Source: a virus
Direction: 5' to 3' (one strand)
IMG/VR virus record: IMGVR_UViG_3300035670_000968
Coordinates: 1-29,926 of that record
Length of the DNA: 29,926 bases
Numbering within the stretch: the first letter of the stretch is position 1; every line of letters begins with the position of its first letter. The notes beneath the pieces are model-generated. The model had not been told where the DNA came from. It worked only from the letters and a program-made list of their open reading frames with translations, and made no database searches. Both the position numbers and the translations under genes were made by a program. Shown one piece after another: positions 1 to 6,401 of the stretch.

Positions 1-26
1 GTTGCCTTGCCGTGCCTTCGGGACAT

Positions 27-398
27 TTACCCCACCCCCGGAGATCCGTACGGGGGGGTATGCGGTCTCGTCTCGAGCATCATCGATCGCTCGCGACGCC
101 TGCCGCCGCCGTCCCCTCGCCGGCTATTGCACGACCGGTGGGCGGGCAGGAGGGGAGATTCAGGATTGCCAGCGTCGACGTGGTCGGCCGTCCACGGATC
201 ATCGATGCGCGCGCCCTCCCCGCAGATCCAGCACGCCGTCGCCGAATCGCGAACCGCTCGAGCACGCCGCCGATAGTCCCCGCGGTAATGGACCCGCCGG
301 GTATTCCGCAGCTGCGCTCGACGAGTCGCGCACGAATCACACCGCGACCCGCTAGGGGTCAGGGTCCCGCAGTCGAGGCATACCTGGAGGATGGCCAT
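27..398 (-). CDS. HNH endonuclease, genome-end type
   Basis: 123 residues. An N-terminal zinc site is formed by C7, C10, C20 and C23. The HNH core follows: CWIC (C56, C59), ADH (D72, H73) and AHRSCN (H87, C90, N91), the usual pattern C-x2-C, D-H, H-x2-C-N. Small HNH proteins of this kind lie beside the terminase genes in many cos phages, where in HK97-like systems they assist the terminase in cutting concatemers. Here the gene is at the left end reading outward; if the genome circularises, the next gene is the small terminase. It starts one base after the stop of the upstream gene, so it is the last gene of the leftward operon. The C-terminal 25 residues are Arg/Gly/Pro-rich and probably disordered. 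Family call is firm; the packaging role is inferred from position. Confidence 0.85.
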   Translation of the reverse strand: MAILQVCLDCGTLTPSGSRCDSCATRRAQLRNTRRVHYRGDYRRRARAVRDSATACWICGEGARIDDPWTADHVDAGNPESPLLPAHRSCNSRRGDGGGRRRERSMMLETRPHTPPYGSPGVG

Positions 399-399
399 C

Positions 400-663
400 T
401 TAGATTCCCGTTCCGCGTTCGCAGTATCCGGCGGCCATCATCTTATGCAACAGCTCGACGGCGGCGCTCTCGATATCCATTCCGATGACGGCGATCACCT
501 TCAGATCATCGGCCATGTCTCGGACGTGCAGGACGACGCGACCATGATCGCCGACCTGGAGTCCGACGCGGAATCCATTCGCGCGCGCAGTGCGGTAGAC
601 GCGGTCGAGGTCGCGCATCCGCGGAGACGCGGCGCCCGAGGGGAGATCATCGTCGAGGATCAT
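400..663 (-). CDS. Hypothetical protein, 87 aa
   Basis: I do not recognise this protein. The start at 663 gives an ATGA overlap with the zinc/HTH gene upstream, the coupling style used throughout this operon; an upstream extension in the same frame is Arg/Pro-rich and lies over that neighbour, so it was rejected. The N-terminus is acidic (MILDDDLP), followed by a compact alpha/beta-looking part with alternating strands (FRVGLQVG, RVVLHVRD, LKVIAVIG) and a helix (IESAAVELLHKMMAAG). It may be a small regulator or accessory protein. No catalytic motif is visible. It sits between a zinc-finger protein and the terminal HNH gene. Confidence 0.7.
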   Translation of the reverse strand: MILDDDLPSGAASPRMRDLDRVYRTARANGFRVGLQVGDHGRVVLHVRDMADDLKVIAVIGMDIESAAVELLHKMMAAGYCERGTGI

Positions 664-944
664 GGGAGTGTCATGTCGTTTCGTCGGGCGTAGTCTCGAG
701 CTGCTGCGCTTGCCGCTTGCGGGCTCGGATACTTCAGGATCGTAGAGATAGTGTCCCACTCGTAGCCGCGCCAGCGCAGCACGAATGATTCGCCGCTGCG
801 AGGAATGTGGCGCTGAGGCGTGTTCGCGTAGGTGATTGAGGTTTCGATGCGGCGTTTGTCGCATGGCGCGCAGATTGTTTCTCGGCGTTTGCGGTATTGG
901 CTGAGTCGTGCACCGCAGTCGTCGCATGTTGCGTGGCTAGTCAT
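660..944 (-). CDS. Zinc-finger / helix-turn-helix protein
   Basis: 94 residues. C7 and C10 (CDDC) pair with C25 and C28 (CAPC) in a likely four-Cys zinc ribbon. The C-terminal half (about residues 61-90, YEWDTISTILKYPSPQAASA then AARDYA) has the W-x2-I-x2-hydrophobic-x-Y pattern of small phage helix-turn-helix modules, in which a tryptophan is followed by a recognition helix. The combination suggests a DNA-binding accessory protein, possibly a transcription factor or nuclease partner. It overlaps the upstream gene by 8 nt and the downstream gene by 4 nt, so the three are translated together. The HTH assignment is by pattern only; a zinc-binding role is well supported by the Cys spacing. Confidence 0.75.
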   Translation of the reverse strand: MTSHATCDDCGARLSQYRKRRETICAPCDKRRIETSITYANTPQRHIPRSGESFVLRWRGYEWDTISTILKYPSPQAASAAARDYARRNDMTLP

Positions 945-1203
945 TGAGCCATGCTCGAGCGTTGTCGAGGAGTGTGGGGCCCATTTCCTCGAGGAGGTGC
1001 GGTGGGAGGGTTAGGACTGTTTCGGGTTGGGCTTTGATGATCCGCAGGACTTGTGTTGCGTAGTCGACTGCCTCGTCGTCGAAATGTCCATCATCGTTTG
1101 TGCGGATGGTGAGTAGTCCTGCCAGGGCGAGGTATGCGGTCGAGTGTGTGATGGCGAAGAGCTCGCCCCGATTGCCCTCGGGAATGTGTTCGGGAGGGCT
1201 CAT
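937..1203 (-). CDS. Hypothetical protein, 88 aa
   Basis: Unrecognised. I start at the ATG at 1203 (MSPPEHIPEG). Extending upstream would translate the palindromic, repeat-rich stretch 1204-1410 into Ser/Arg/Pro-rich sequence, so that extension is unlikely. The upstream AAAGAATC resembles the GAAAGGATC ribosome site used by plus-strand genes but is weak. The protein is mostly helical and acidic (ELFAITHSTAYLALAGLL, FDDEAVDYATQVLRII, HLLEEMGPTLLDNARAWL). It is the first gene after the iteron region, so it could be expressed from, or act on, that region. An alternative start at 1329 exists but has no ribosome site. Confidence 0.6.
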   Translation of the reverse strand: MSPPEHIPEGNRGELFAITHSTAYLALAGLLTIRTNDDGHFDDEAVDYATQVLRIIKAQPETVLTLPPHLLEEMGPTLLDNARAWLND

Positions 1204-1417
1204 GCTTTTGATTCTTTCACGTATGGGAGACGTCGCGGCTGCGGATCGGGGAATCGGGGAATACCTATAGGTATTCCCCGATGTCCCCGATAGCCTTCGC
1301 ATGGGCCGTTTTCCGCTTAGTTGAGCCATTGGGGAGATCGGGGAATCGGGGAATTCCCCTATCGTTTTTGTGGGGGCCGATTCCCCGGTTTTGTGACATG
1401 CTTGTAACACTTTAGGC
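1204..1417. other. Iteron- and palindrome-rich intergenic region (candidate origin or operator)
   Basis: This 214-base gap follows the primase-helicase gene and is the largest non-coding interval in the leftward block. It holds six copies of the 8-mer ATCGGGGA: direct at 1245, 1253, 1337 and 1345, inverted at 1275 and 1284. A 19-base direct repeat, GATCGGGGAATCGGGGAAT, occurs exactly at 1244-1262 and 1336-1354. A 12-base palindrome GGGGAATTCCCC lies at 1348-1359. Iterons next to a replication initiator are typical of theta-type origins; clustered inverted sites may also be repressor or partition sites. Origin function is inference. Confidence 0.6.
1253..1282. repeat. Perfect 30-bp palindrome
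   Basis: The left arm ATCGGGGAATACCTA is followed without spacer by its exact reverse complement TAGGTATTCCCCGAT. The dyad axis lies between 1267 and 1268; the symmetry breaks at 1252/1283. The arms begin and end with the ATCGGGGA iteron. A zero-spacer palindrome of this size suits a dimeric DNA-binding protein or a cruciform better than a terminator. Confidence 0.9.
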
Positions 1418-3271
1418 TTATGCGTCGTATTCGATATTGCTTATAGCGTTCGCGTCTTCGATAAGGATCTCTCGACGCCCGTAGTCGGACTTGTGGAGTC
1501 GGAGTCCGCGGTGCTCGAGGTCGCTTCGCTGCTTCGCCTTTTTCAGGACGTACTTCGACTTCTCCTGATCGAAGCCGGCGATGCTGGCGACTTCTCGCCA
1601 CGACACGCTCGCCGTGCTCATCGATCGGAACGCGGCGACGATCAGCTCGAGGTCGGGATCGATCGGGATCGGCGACGAGTCGGGCGCCAGGATGCCGCTG
1701 CCCGTGTTGCCGATTGAGAGGAAACTGCATCGCCACTCGGCGGGCGGCTCGTCGTCCTTCACCTTCTCCGTCTTGCAGGAGATGATGCCGGTCTCTTCGT
1801 CCTTTTGGAGTTTGATGATCCAGTCGGCGGCGTCGCCGATGACGGTCGAGCCGCGCTCGTGCGTCGTGTTCCATCCGGCGTGGTGGACCATGACGATGCT
1901 GGCCGTCGGGTAGCGTTCGCGCAGCTCGTCGATAATGCCGATGAGCTGCGTCATGTCCTGACTCTTATTCTCGTCGAGGCCGCTGATGGAGCGGGCGAGC
2001 GTGTCGAACACGATCAGGCTCGGCGGTTCGGGGAGATTGTCCAGGGCGATCGCGAGCTCGGCCCGCGCCTTCGGATCGGGCAATGGGACGCTCGTAGTGA
2101 GCGCGTAGAAGCCGGGGATCTCGTCGACGTCCCTAGCCTGCTTCCACGCTGCGAGGCGCTTAGAGAGGCCTCCAGACCCCTCAGACATGACGTATGCGAC
2201 GACGCTGCCCGCGGCGTGCGTCTCGAGGTCGTGATACGGCTTGCCCGTGGTGATGCTGAGGGCGAGGTCGAGCGCGTCGAAGGTCTTGTAGGATCCGCGC
2301 CTGCCGTACATCAGCCCGTACCCGTTTCGGGGTAGGACGCGGTCGACGAGGTAGTCGATCGGCGGTAGCGCGGCGATCTCAGCCTCGGATAGGAACTTGT
2401 AGCGCGGTGCCGAGTCGTCTTCGGCACGCTCGGCGACGAGGTCGTCGAGACTGACGGTCGGCATGTAGAGCGGCACGTCGGACGGCGGATACGATGCGAC
2501 GCTCTTCGAAATATTCGAAACTTCCCTGTCGGACAGGGGCGGCTTGCAGATGCGTTGATTCTCCGCGAGGAGGGCCGCCTCGATCGCGACCTGCGAGAAG
2601 CCTCGGCGACGCATCGCGCCGGCGAGCTCCGTCAGCATCATGTTTCTCGAGCCCTGCGAGATCTGCGTCGACTCGTCGACGACGAGCTTCTCTTTCGCGT
2701 CTTTCCGCGCGCGGATATATTCGTCGAGCCATCGCGTCACCATCGGCGCCGGCGAGGGCGGCGCATTCTGGATCCACTTATACTCGACGCCGCTCTTATG
2801 GATGCTCGGCGGAGCGACAATGTAGGAGACACCGGCACGAATGTCGATGCCGAGGTCCGCGTCCTTGCCGACGCTCGGCGAGTAATCACCGCTCGGATCC
2901 TCGTAGACGAGGTGCCAGCCCTTGCCGGTCTTCGATATCGGAGCGTCCTGCATCGCCTGGAACGTGTCGAGGTCGCAGATATCCTCGAATCGTTCGCGCG
3001 CGGCCACGCTATCGATGTCGACGATCAGCTTCCGCGACGCGCCCGCGACCAGGCCGATATTCGCCTGCGGAGTCTGATCCCATTGGCGCGCGACGAGCTC
3101 GGGGTCGAGCATCGGCTCGGACGCGCCATGCTCGCCTAGCGGATGCTTCCCTTCGGATTCGCAGTCGACGCGCGCGCACGAGCACGAGCCATCCTCAAGG
3201 ATCCAGTGCAGCGGGATGACGCCCCATCCGAGACTCGCATACTTCGCCGCCGCCGTCTTGAGGCTACTCAC
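1418..3271 (-). CDS. Prim-pol / RepA-like primase-helicase
   Basis: 617 residues with four regions. Residues 1-185 are an archaeo-eukaryotic primase-type prim-pol domain: Cys/His cluster C30, C32, C37, H43; metal pair D85-x-D87 in LIVDID; H120 in GKGWHLVY; and the family motif YIVAPPS near 150. Residues about 200-265 look like the helical primase C-terminal linker. Residues about 300-510 are a RecA/RepA-like ATPase: Walker A GRRGSYKT (323-330), Walker B LIVFD (419-423), followed by MVHHAG at 461. The C-terminus looks like a winged helix. It should prime and unwind phage DNA in the cytoplasm. The GTG start at 3271 forms a GTGA overlap with the HNH gene. The phage shows no polymerase of its own, so elongation presumably uses host enzymes. 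Confidence 0.92.
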   Translation of the reverse strand: MSSLKTAAAKYASLGWGVIPLHWILEDGSCSCARVDCESEGKHPLGEHGASEPMLDPELVARQWDQTPQANIGLVAGASRKLIVDIDSVAARERFEDICDLDTFQAMQDAPISKTGKGWHLVYEDPSGDYSPSVGKDADLGIDIRAGVSYIVAPPSIHKSGVEYKWIQNAPPSPAPMVTRWLDEYIRARKDAKEKLVVDESTQISQGSRNMMLTELAGAMRRRGFSQVAIEAALLAENQRICKPPLSDREVSNISKSVASYPPSDVPLYMPTVSLDDLVAERAEDDSAPRYKFLSEAEIAALPPIDYLVDRVLPRNGYGLMYGRRGSYKTFDALDLALSITTGKPYHDLETHAAGSVVAYVMSEGSGGLSKRLAAWKQARDVDEIPGFYALTTSVPLPDPKARAELAIALDNLPEPPSLIVFDTLARSISGLDENKSQDMTQLIGIIDELRERYPTASIVMVHHAGWNTTHERGSTVIGDAADWIIKLQKDEETGIISCKTEKVKDDEPPAEWRCSFLSIGNTGSGILAPDSSPIPIDPDLELIVAAFRSMSTASVSWREVASIAGFDQEKSKYVLKKAKQRSDLEHRGLRLHKSDYGRREILIEDANAISNIEYDA

Positions 3272-3717
3272 GATCGGCCCGTGGCGATGCCGGTCTTGTC
3301 ATGCCAGAGACGGTGATGATGCTCGCATAGGCTGACCGTCGGATACTTGAATGCGAGATCCGAATCGATGCTGCGCGGGAACACGTGATGATCCTGCGAG
3401 TACGGCTGTCCGCATCCGCGAACACTGCACGGCTCGTAGTGATCGGGCTCTTTCACGATCGGGAGAATGTCGACGAGTCCCTTCGGCAGCTTCAGCCAGC
3501 TCGTCATCACTTCTCCGCATTCGATACAGATCGCTCGGCCCTGACGCCTGCCATCTGAATGCCGATACGCTCCGAGTCCCCTCTCGAGCGAATAGCATCT
3601 CGGGCAAATGCGACCGAAAATCTCCATCTGATGATGCGGCGAGATCGTCTCTCGCAGACGATCCGCCATCTCAGCATCGATCCGCAGTAGGCGATGCGGA
3701 CTACTGATCCGGGGCAT
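3268..3717 (-). CDS. HNH endonuclease with zinc ribbon
   Basis: 149 residues. The N-terminal half has a zinc ribbon (CPRC at 38-41, CIEC at 64-67). The C-terminal half has the HNH pattern: C97 and C102, the HH pair 110-111 in SQDHHVFPRS, and SLCEHHHRLWH with C131, H134 and H139. The protein may be a free-standing homing-type nuclease, a recombination nuclease, or a replication accessory. It overlaps the upstream 51-residue gene by 17 nt and couples to the primase-helicase by GTGA, so it belongs to the replication operon rather than being an obvious insertion. Family assignment is good; substrate is unknown. Confidence 0.85.
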   Translation of the reverse strand: MPRISSPHRLLRIDAEMADRLRETISPHHQMEIFGRICPRCYSLERGLGAYRHSDGRRQGRAICIECGEVMTSWLKLPKGLVDILPIVKEPDHYEPCSVRGCGQPYSQDHHVFPRSIDSDLAFKYPTVSLCEHHHRLWHDKTGIATGRS

Positions 3718-3856
3718 TGAGGGCCTCCTGCGCGATCCTGATCAGCTGCTCGAACGTTGTATGCCGATACGCGCGCGGTGTCCGCTTATAGCGTTCGATG
3801 TCCTCGAGCGCCTTCCGGTACCGCTCGTGCTCCTCGGAGATATCGCGCGGACTCAC
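3701..3856 (-). CDS. Small helical protein, 51 aa
   Basis: Unrecognised. The GTG at 3856 was chosen because it makes a GTGA overlap with the upstream stop, exactly as several neighbours do; a much longer upstream extension in this frame is Arg-rich and lies over neighbouring genes. The protein is charged and helical (EEHERYRKALEDIERYKRTP), with a second helix FEQLIRIAQEAL at its C-terminus. It could be a small DNA- or protein-binding adaptor. No motif identifies its function. Confidence 0.65.
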   Translation of the reverse strand: MSPRDISEEHERYRKALEDIERYKRTPRAYRHTTFEQLIRIAQEALNAPDQ

Positions 3857-4167
3857 GAGTCGCGCTCCTGGTCGGCGGCGCGCGCGTCTGTCAGAACGAC
3901 AAACATTGCCTGATAGAGGAGGAAATCGAGGATCTCCTCGGCGGCCTCGAAGATCAGCCAGCTCGGATCGGCCGTGTCGGCGTTCGCGATCCATGCTCGA
4001 TTGTGCTCGACTTCGCCCTTGCGGAATTTCCGCTCGAGATGATCGACGAGGTCGGGATGCTCGAGGACGTCGTCGAGGGCGGAGTGTGCGAGGTTGATCG
4101 CGTCGGGCAGGCGGTCGCGGACGATCGTCCAAACGTCGCGACGGTTGCGGAGCTCGTCCATGCTCAT
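3853..4167 (-). CDS. Hypothetical protein, 104 aa
   Basis: Unrecognised. It starts at the ATG at 4167, giving an ATGA overlap with the upstream gene. It is acidic and mostly helical: an N-terminal part with RRDVWTIVRDRLPDAINLAH, a central HPDLVDHLERKFRKGEVEHN, and a hydrophobic C-terminal helix with EAAEEILDFLLYQAMFVVLT. The absence of Cys clusters or P-loops argues against a nuclease or ATPase. It lies in a run of five small coupled genes between the Rpf-like protein and the HNH/primase pair. Confidence 0.7.
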   Translation of the reverse strand: MSMDELRNRRDVWTIVRDRLPDAINLAHSALDDVLEHPDLVDHLERKFRKGEVEHNRAWIANADTADPSWLIFEAAEEILDFLLYQAMFVVLTDARAADQERDS

Positions 4168-4421
4168 ACGGCGGCCGCCACGGGATCGTTCGCCTCGGGC
4201 GCGTACATCGTCGGCACGAGGACGAATCCGTGCCCGCTGATCGTCGCATTCGTGTATGCGCGGATGAGTGTGCGGCTGAGATTGTCGGCGATCATGCTGC
4301 GGAGCACGGGATCCATGTCGAAGCCGTAGTGCCGGCACGATTCGTCGACGCTGGCGCGGACGACGTCGACAAGGGCGCGTTGCCTGCCGAGCGGACCGCT
4401 GATCATGCGAGAGACGCTCAT
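4164..4421 (-). CDS. Hypothetical protein, 85 aa
   Basis: Unrecognised. It starts at the ATG at 4421, an ATGA overlap with the 25-residue membrane protein upstream, and its own stop overlaps the next gene in the same way. It appears soluble: an N-terminal basic segment (MSVSRMISGPLGRQRALVDV), a helical middle with RSMIADNLSRTLIRAYTN, and an Ala/Val-rich tail. One Cys and scattered His give no clear metal site. No function is proposed. Confidence 0.7.
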   Translation of the reverse strand: MSVSRMISGPLGRQRALVDVVRASVDESCRHYGFDMDPVLRSMIADNLSRTLIRAYTNATISGHGFVLVPTMYAPEANDPVAAAV

Positions 4422-4495
4422 AGGTGTTTATCCCCTTTCAGTAGGATGGCGAGGCCGACGAGGACGGCGAGCGCGATGATCTGCTCCCAGTCCAT
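4418..4495 (-). CDS. Membrane microprotein B, 25 aa
   Basis: A 25-codon frame, too short for most gene callers. It begins MDWEQ, continues with a single hydrophobic helix (IIALAVLVGLAILL, residues 6-19), and ends in the charged tail KGDKHL. The ATG at 4495 shares a base with the stop of microprotein A (TAATG), and its stop overlaps the next start (ATGA), so it would be read by coupled translation. The order, acidic N-terminus then helix then basic tail, fits a bitopic inner-membrane peptide. It may act in lysis, exclusion, or as a partner of the Rpf-like protein two genes upstream. Reality as a gene rests on the tight coupling and the clean hydrophobic segment. Confidence 0.6.
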   Translation of the reverse strand: MDWEQIIALAVLVGLAILLKGDKHL

Positions 4496-4572
4496 TAGCG
4501 TGAGAGCTTGTCGGCGATGACGAGCATGACGAATGCGAGGATTATCGCGAGGACGAGCTCGAGCGTGATCAT
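4495..4572 (-). CDS. Membrane microprotein A, 25 aa
   Basis: A second 25-codon frame directly upstream of microprotein B. It begins MITLEL, has one hydrophobic helix (VLAIILAFVMLVIA, residues 7-20) and ends DKLSR. Its ATG at 4572 overlaps the stop of the Rpf-like gene (ATGA) and its TAA overlaps the next ATG. Both microproteins have the same length and layout (acidic residue near the start, about 14-16 hydrophobic residues, short basic end), which suggests a related pair or a duplication that has diverged. Possible roles are holin-like or antiholin-like activity, or anchoring of the upstream hydrolase. Confidence 0.6.
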   Translation of the reverse strand: MITLELVLAIILAFVMLVIADKLSR

Positions 4573-5219
4573 TTCCAGATGACCTTGCCGTCATACGTGA
4601 CGCCGCCGAAACCGATGATCTTCGAGCAGACCCAGAACGTCGAGCCGCCCTGGACGCCGTAGATGCGCCGATAGTGCTTGTAGGCGCGCCACGCAGTCCG
4701 AATCTGCTCGGCCGGCGTCGCCTTCGTGGGATCCTTCGGCGCGCCCGGCGGGCGGAACTGCTCGTGATGCACGGCCATGATGCCGAGGCCGCCCGGCCAC
4801 GTCTTGCCCGGATAGGCGTCCCATTTGATATTCGCGAAGTAGCCGGCGCCCTTCGGGGCGGGTTGCTCGCACTGCCCGATCCGAATGATCGCCCGGACAA
4901 TGGCTCGGCTCGGCATGATCGGCTCATGCTTCGCGCCGAGCGTGCGGTGGATCTTCGCGGGCTTCTCGGCCGCCTCGACCTTCGCAGCTCCGATCCAGCC
5001 GACGAGGATGAACACGACGGCGACGATGAGGCCGACCATGAAGCCGCGCCCCCACGCCTTCTCGCGCTCGCGGTGCGACCGCTCGCGCTCGCGCCTCCGA
5101 CCGATCTCGATGCCGACCTCGCGGGCGAGGACGCGATCGCGCGCCTCGCGCCGCTCGCGCTCCTCGCGCCTCGCCTCCAGCGAATACGCGACCGTCATCG
5201 TCTTCTGCTTCGTGCTCAT
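4569..5219 (-). CDS. Membrane-anchored Rpf/transglycosylase-like protein
   Basis: 216 residues from the ATG at 5219, which has GGAGG 8 nt upstream; a longer frame back to 5450 lies over the resolvase gene. Residues 1-58 are strongly charged (Arg/Glu coiled coil). Residues 60-79 form one membrane helix (MVGLIVAVVFILVGWIGAA). Residues 103-203 resemble the lysozyme-like fold of resuscitation-promoting factors: IGQCEQP with candidate catalytic E118, WPGGLGIMAVH at 141-151 matching the GGLQF region, and a TPAEQI repeat of the SREQQI type followed by FWVCSK. C117 and C198 could form the family disulfide. It should cut the glycan strand of peptidoglycan outside the membrane. It lies in the replication block, far from the endolysin, so a role in entry, exclusion or remodelling is possible. 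Confidence 0.72.
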   Translation of the reverse strand: MSTKQKTMTVAYSLEARREERERREARDRVLAREVGIEIGRRRERERSHREREKAWGRGFMVGLIVAVVFILVGWIGAAKVEAAEKPAKIHRTLGAKHEPIMPSRAIVRAIIRIGQCEQPAPKGAGYFANIKWDAYPGKTWPGGLGIMAVHHEQFRPPGAPKDPTKATPAEQIRTAWRAYKHYRRIYGVQGGSTFWVCSKIIGFGGVTYDGKVIWK

Positions 5220-5319
5220 CGTGAGCCTCCAGTGGGGTGGTGGTGGAGGAGTGTTCGACATGCGGGCTGCGAATCCTACACGCCGCCTCGCGGAGCGTCT
5301 ACGCGAATTCGCGAGACAC
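5220..5319 (-). promoter_or_regulatory. Leader of the Rpf-like gene
   Basis: This 100-base gap holds, reading leftward, the palindrome CGCGAATTCGCG (5302-5313) flanked by GTCT/AGAC, then a run complementary to GGTGGTGGTGG (5236-5246), then GGAGG and the ATG at 5219. The CCACCACCACC run on the coding strand matches the CAC-repeat leaders of four plus-strand genes. No clear promoter was found; the palindrome could be an operator or RNA hairpin. Confidence 0.4.
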
Positions 5320-5874
5320 TTAGAATCCGCTGATATTCCGCGCGGCGTGCGCGATGCAGATAGCGTCCGCCGCGTCCTGATCCAGATCTGGCCAGATGCT
5401 CGTGCGATAGTCGAAGGCGGCCTGCGAATAGTCCAGGCACCGGTTCGCATACTCGAGGGGAGCCTGCTTGCCGGTCATCTTGACGCCGATCGCGGCGCGC
5501 CACTCCGAAGGCTGGATCAGATAATGCTCCGAGCCCGGTCGAGAGGCTAGGGCGAATGCCTGGACCTGGCCGATCGTCCGCGCGTGATTCAGGCTGCCTT
5601 GCCGGTTCGGGCCGAGGTAGGGCGCTTCGATCGTGATCGACCACGAGTCGCGCTTATGCCGATCCTCGACGACGCGAACATTGTCAAGGATGCGCTGCCA
5701 TGCGGCTTTCCGCTCGAGAAGCTCGCCGCGCTTATCGACGTGTTCGGTGCCGAAACGCGACACGACGTCGTCGACGAGGATCGCCCATCCGATCCGCCGG
5801 GGTGAGGCGTCCAATCCGACCCTGATGATCGGATGGACGCCCCACCCCTCCCGAGGAGGCCGGGAATCGGTCAT
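5320..5874 (-). CDS. RuvC-like Holliday junction resolvase
   Basis: 184 residues with the RNase H-fold RuvC pattern. The first acidic residue is D22 in RVGLDASPRRIGWAIL, the second E83 in ITIEAPYLG, and the C-terminal acidic pair lies in DLDQDAADAICIA (D167, D170). A middle segment (SEWRAAIGVKMTGKQAPLEY) matches the basic DNA-contact region of phage resolvases. It should resolve branched DNA arising in replication and before packaging. It couples by ATGA to the gene upstream and sits next to SSB, so it is part of the recombination set. Length is close to bacterial RuvC (about 170 residues). Confidence 0.87.
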   Translation of the reverse strand: MTDSRPPREGWGVHPIIRVGLDASPRRIGWAILVDDVVSRFGTEHVDKRGELLERKAAWQRILDNVRVVEDRHKRDSWSITIEAPYLGPNRQGSLNHARTIGQVQAFALASRPGSEHYLIQPSEWRAAIGVKMTGKQAPLEYANRCLDYSQAAFDYRTSIWPDLDQDAADAICIAHAARNISGF

Positions 5875-6401
5875 ACCTGAGCCGCGTCCACCTTCAGCGT
5901 GCGACGCTTCTCCGGCAAGTTACCGCGCAGCTCGTCGGCGAGGTCAGGCTGCGAGCCTTCGATGGTCTCGATGTAGTCCGCGACCTTCGCCGGCGTGACG
6001 TGCGGGACGAGCGGCGCGATGTTGTCGACGGCGTCCCACGGGATCGCCGAGTCCTCGGCGCGCTTCTCGAGGACTTCGCGGATCCGCTTCGCGGCGACGC
6101 CGCTGACGCTTCCCCGACTGATCGACTCTCTCGCCGTGCCGTACTCCGTCGAGATCGGACCGGCCGACTCGCGGACACGGTGCAGCATCTCGCCCTCCGC
6201 CATCGTCCGCATCTCGAATGCGAGCTTGCGGAGCATCTCGGCGGCGAGAATCCACGAGACCAGCGAATCATTGTCCGCATCGCTCGCCTGGACGACTTCG
6301 CCGTCGAGGGTGACGATCATTCCACGCTCGAAGAGGTCGCGGATCTGCCCGATGTTCGCCTGCGGCAGGTACGGCTCGACGGCGACGCTGCGCTCGCTCA
6401 T
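5871..6401 (-). CDS. Hypothetical protein, 176 aa, recombination neighbourhood
   Basis: Unrecognised. The ATG at 6401 overlaps the SSB stop (TGATG); a TTG at 6404 is an alternative. The middle is helical (LVSWILAAEMLRKLAFEMRT) and is followed by RGSVSGVAAKRIREVLEK, then a Pro-rich section with IAPLVPHVTPAKVADYIE. The C-terminus is charged (PEKRRTLKVDAAQV). Position between SSB and a RuvC-like resolvase suggests a recombination mediator or SSB partner, but no ATPase or nuclease motif is visible, so this is only context. Confidence 0.7.
   Translation of the reverse strand: MSERSVAVEPYLPQANIGQIRDLFERGMIVTLDGEVVQASDADNDSLVSWILAAEMLRKLAFEMRTMAEGEMLHRVRESAGPISTEYGTARESISRGSVSGVAAKRIREVLEKRAEDSAIPWDAVDNIAPLVPHVTPAKVADYIETIEGSQPDLADELRGNLPEKRRTLKVDAAQV

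Noticed and set aside
1-60. GC hairpin CCCCCG/CGGGGG near the left end
   Set aside because: It is short, inside the end of the HNH coding region, and has no U-run; it may be chance in GC-rich sequence.
1204-1410. Coding extension of the 88-residue gene through the repeats
   Set aside because: The translation is repetitive Ser/Pro/Arg sequence and lacks a ribosome site; palindromes suggest non-coding function.
5220-5450. Longer start for the Rpf-like protein
   Set aside because: It overlaps the resolvase gene and is Arg/Ser-rich; GGAGG supports 5219.
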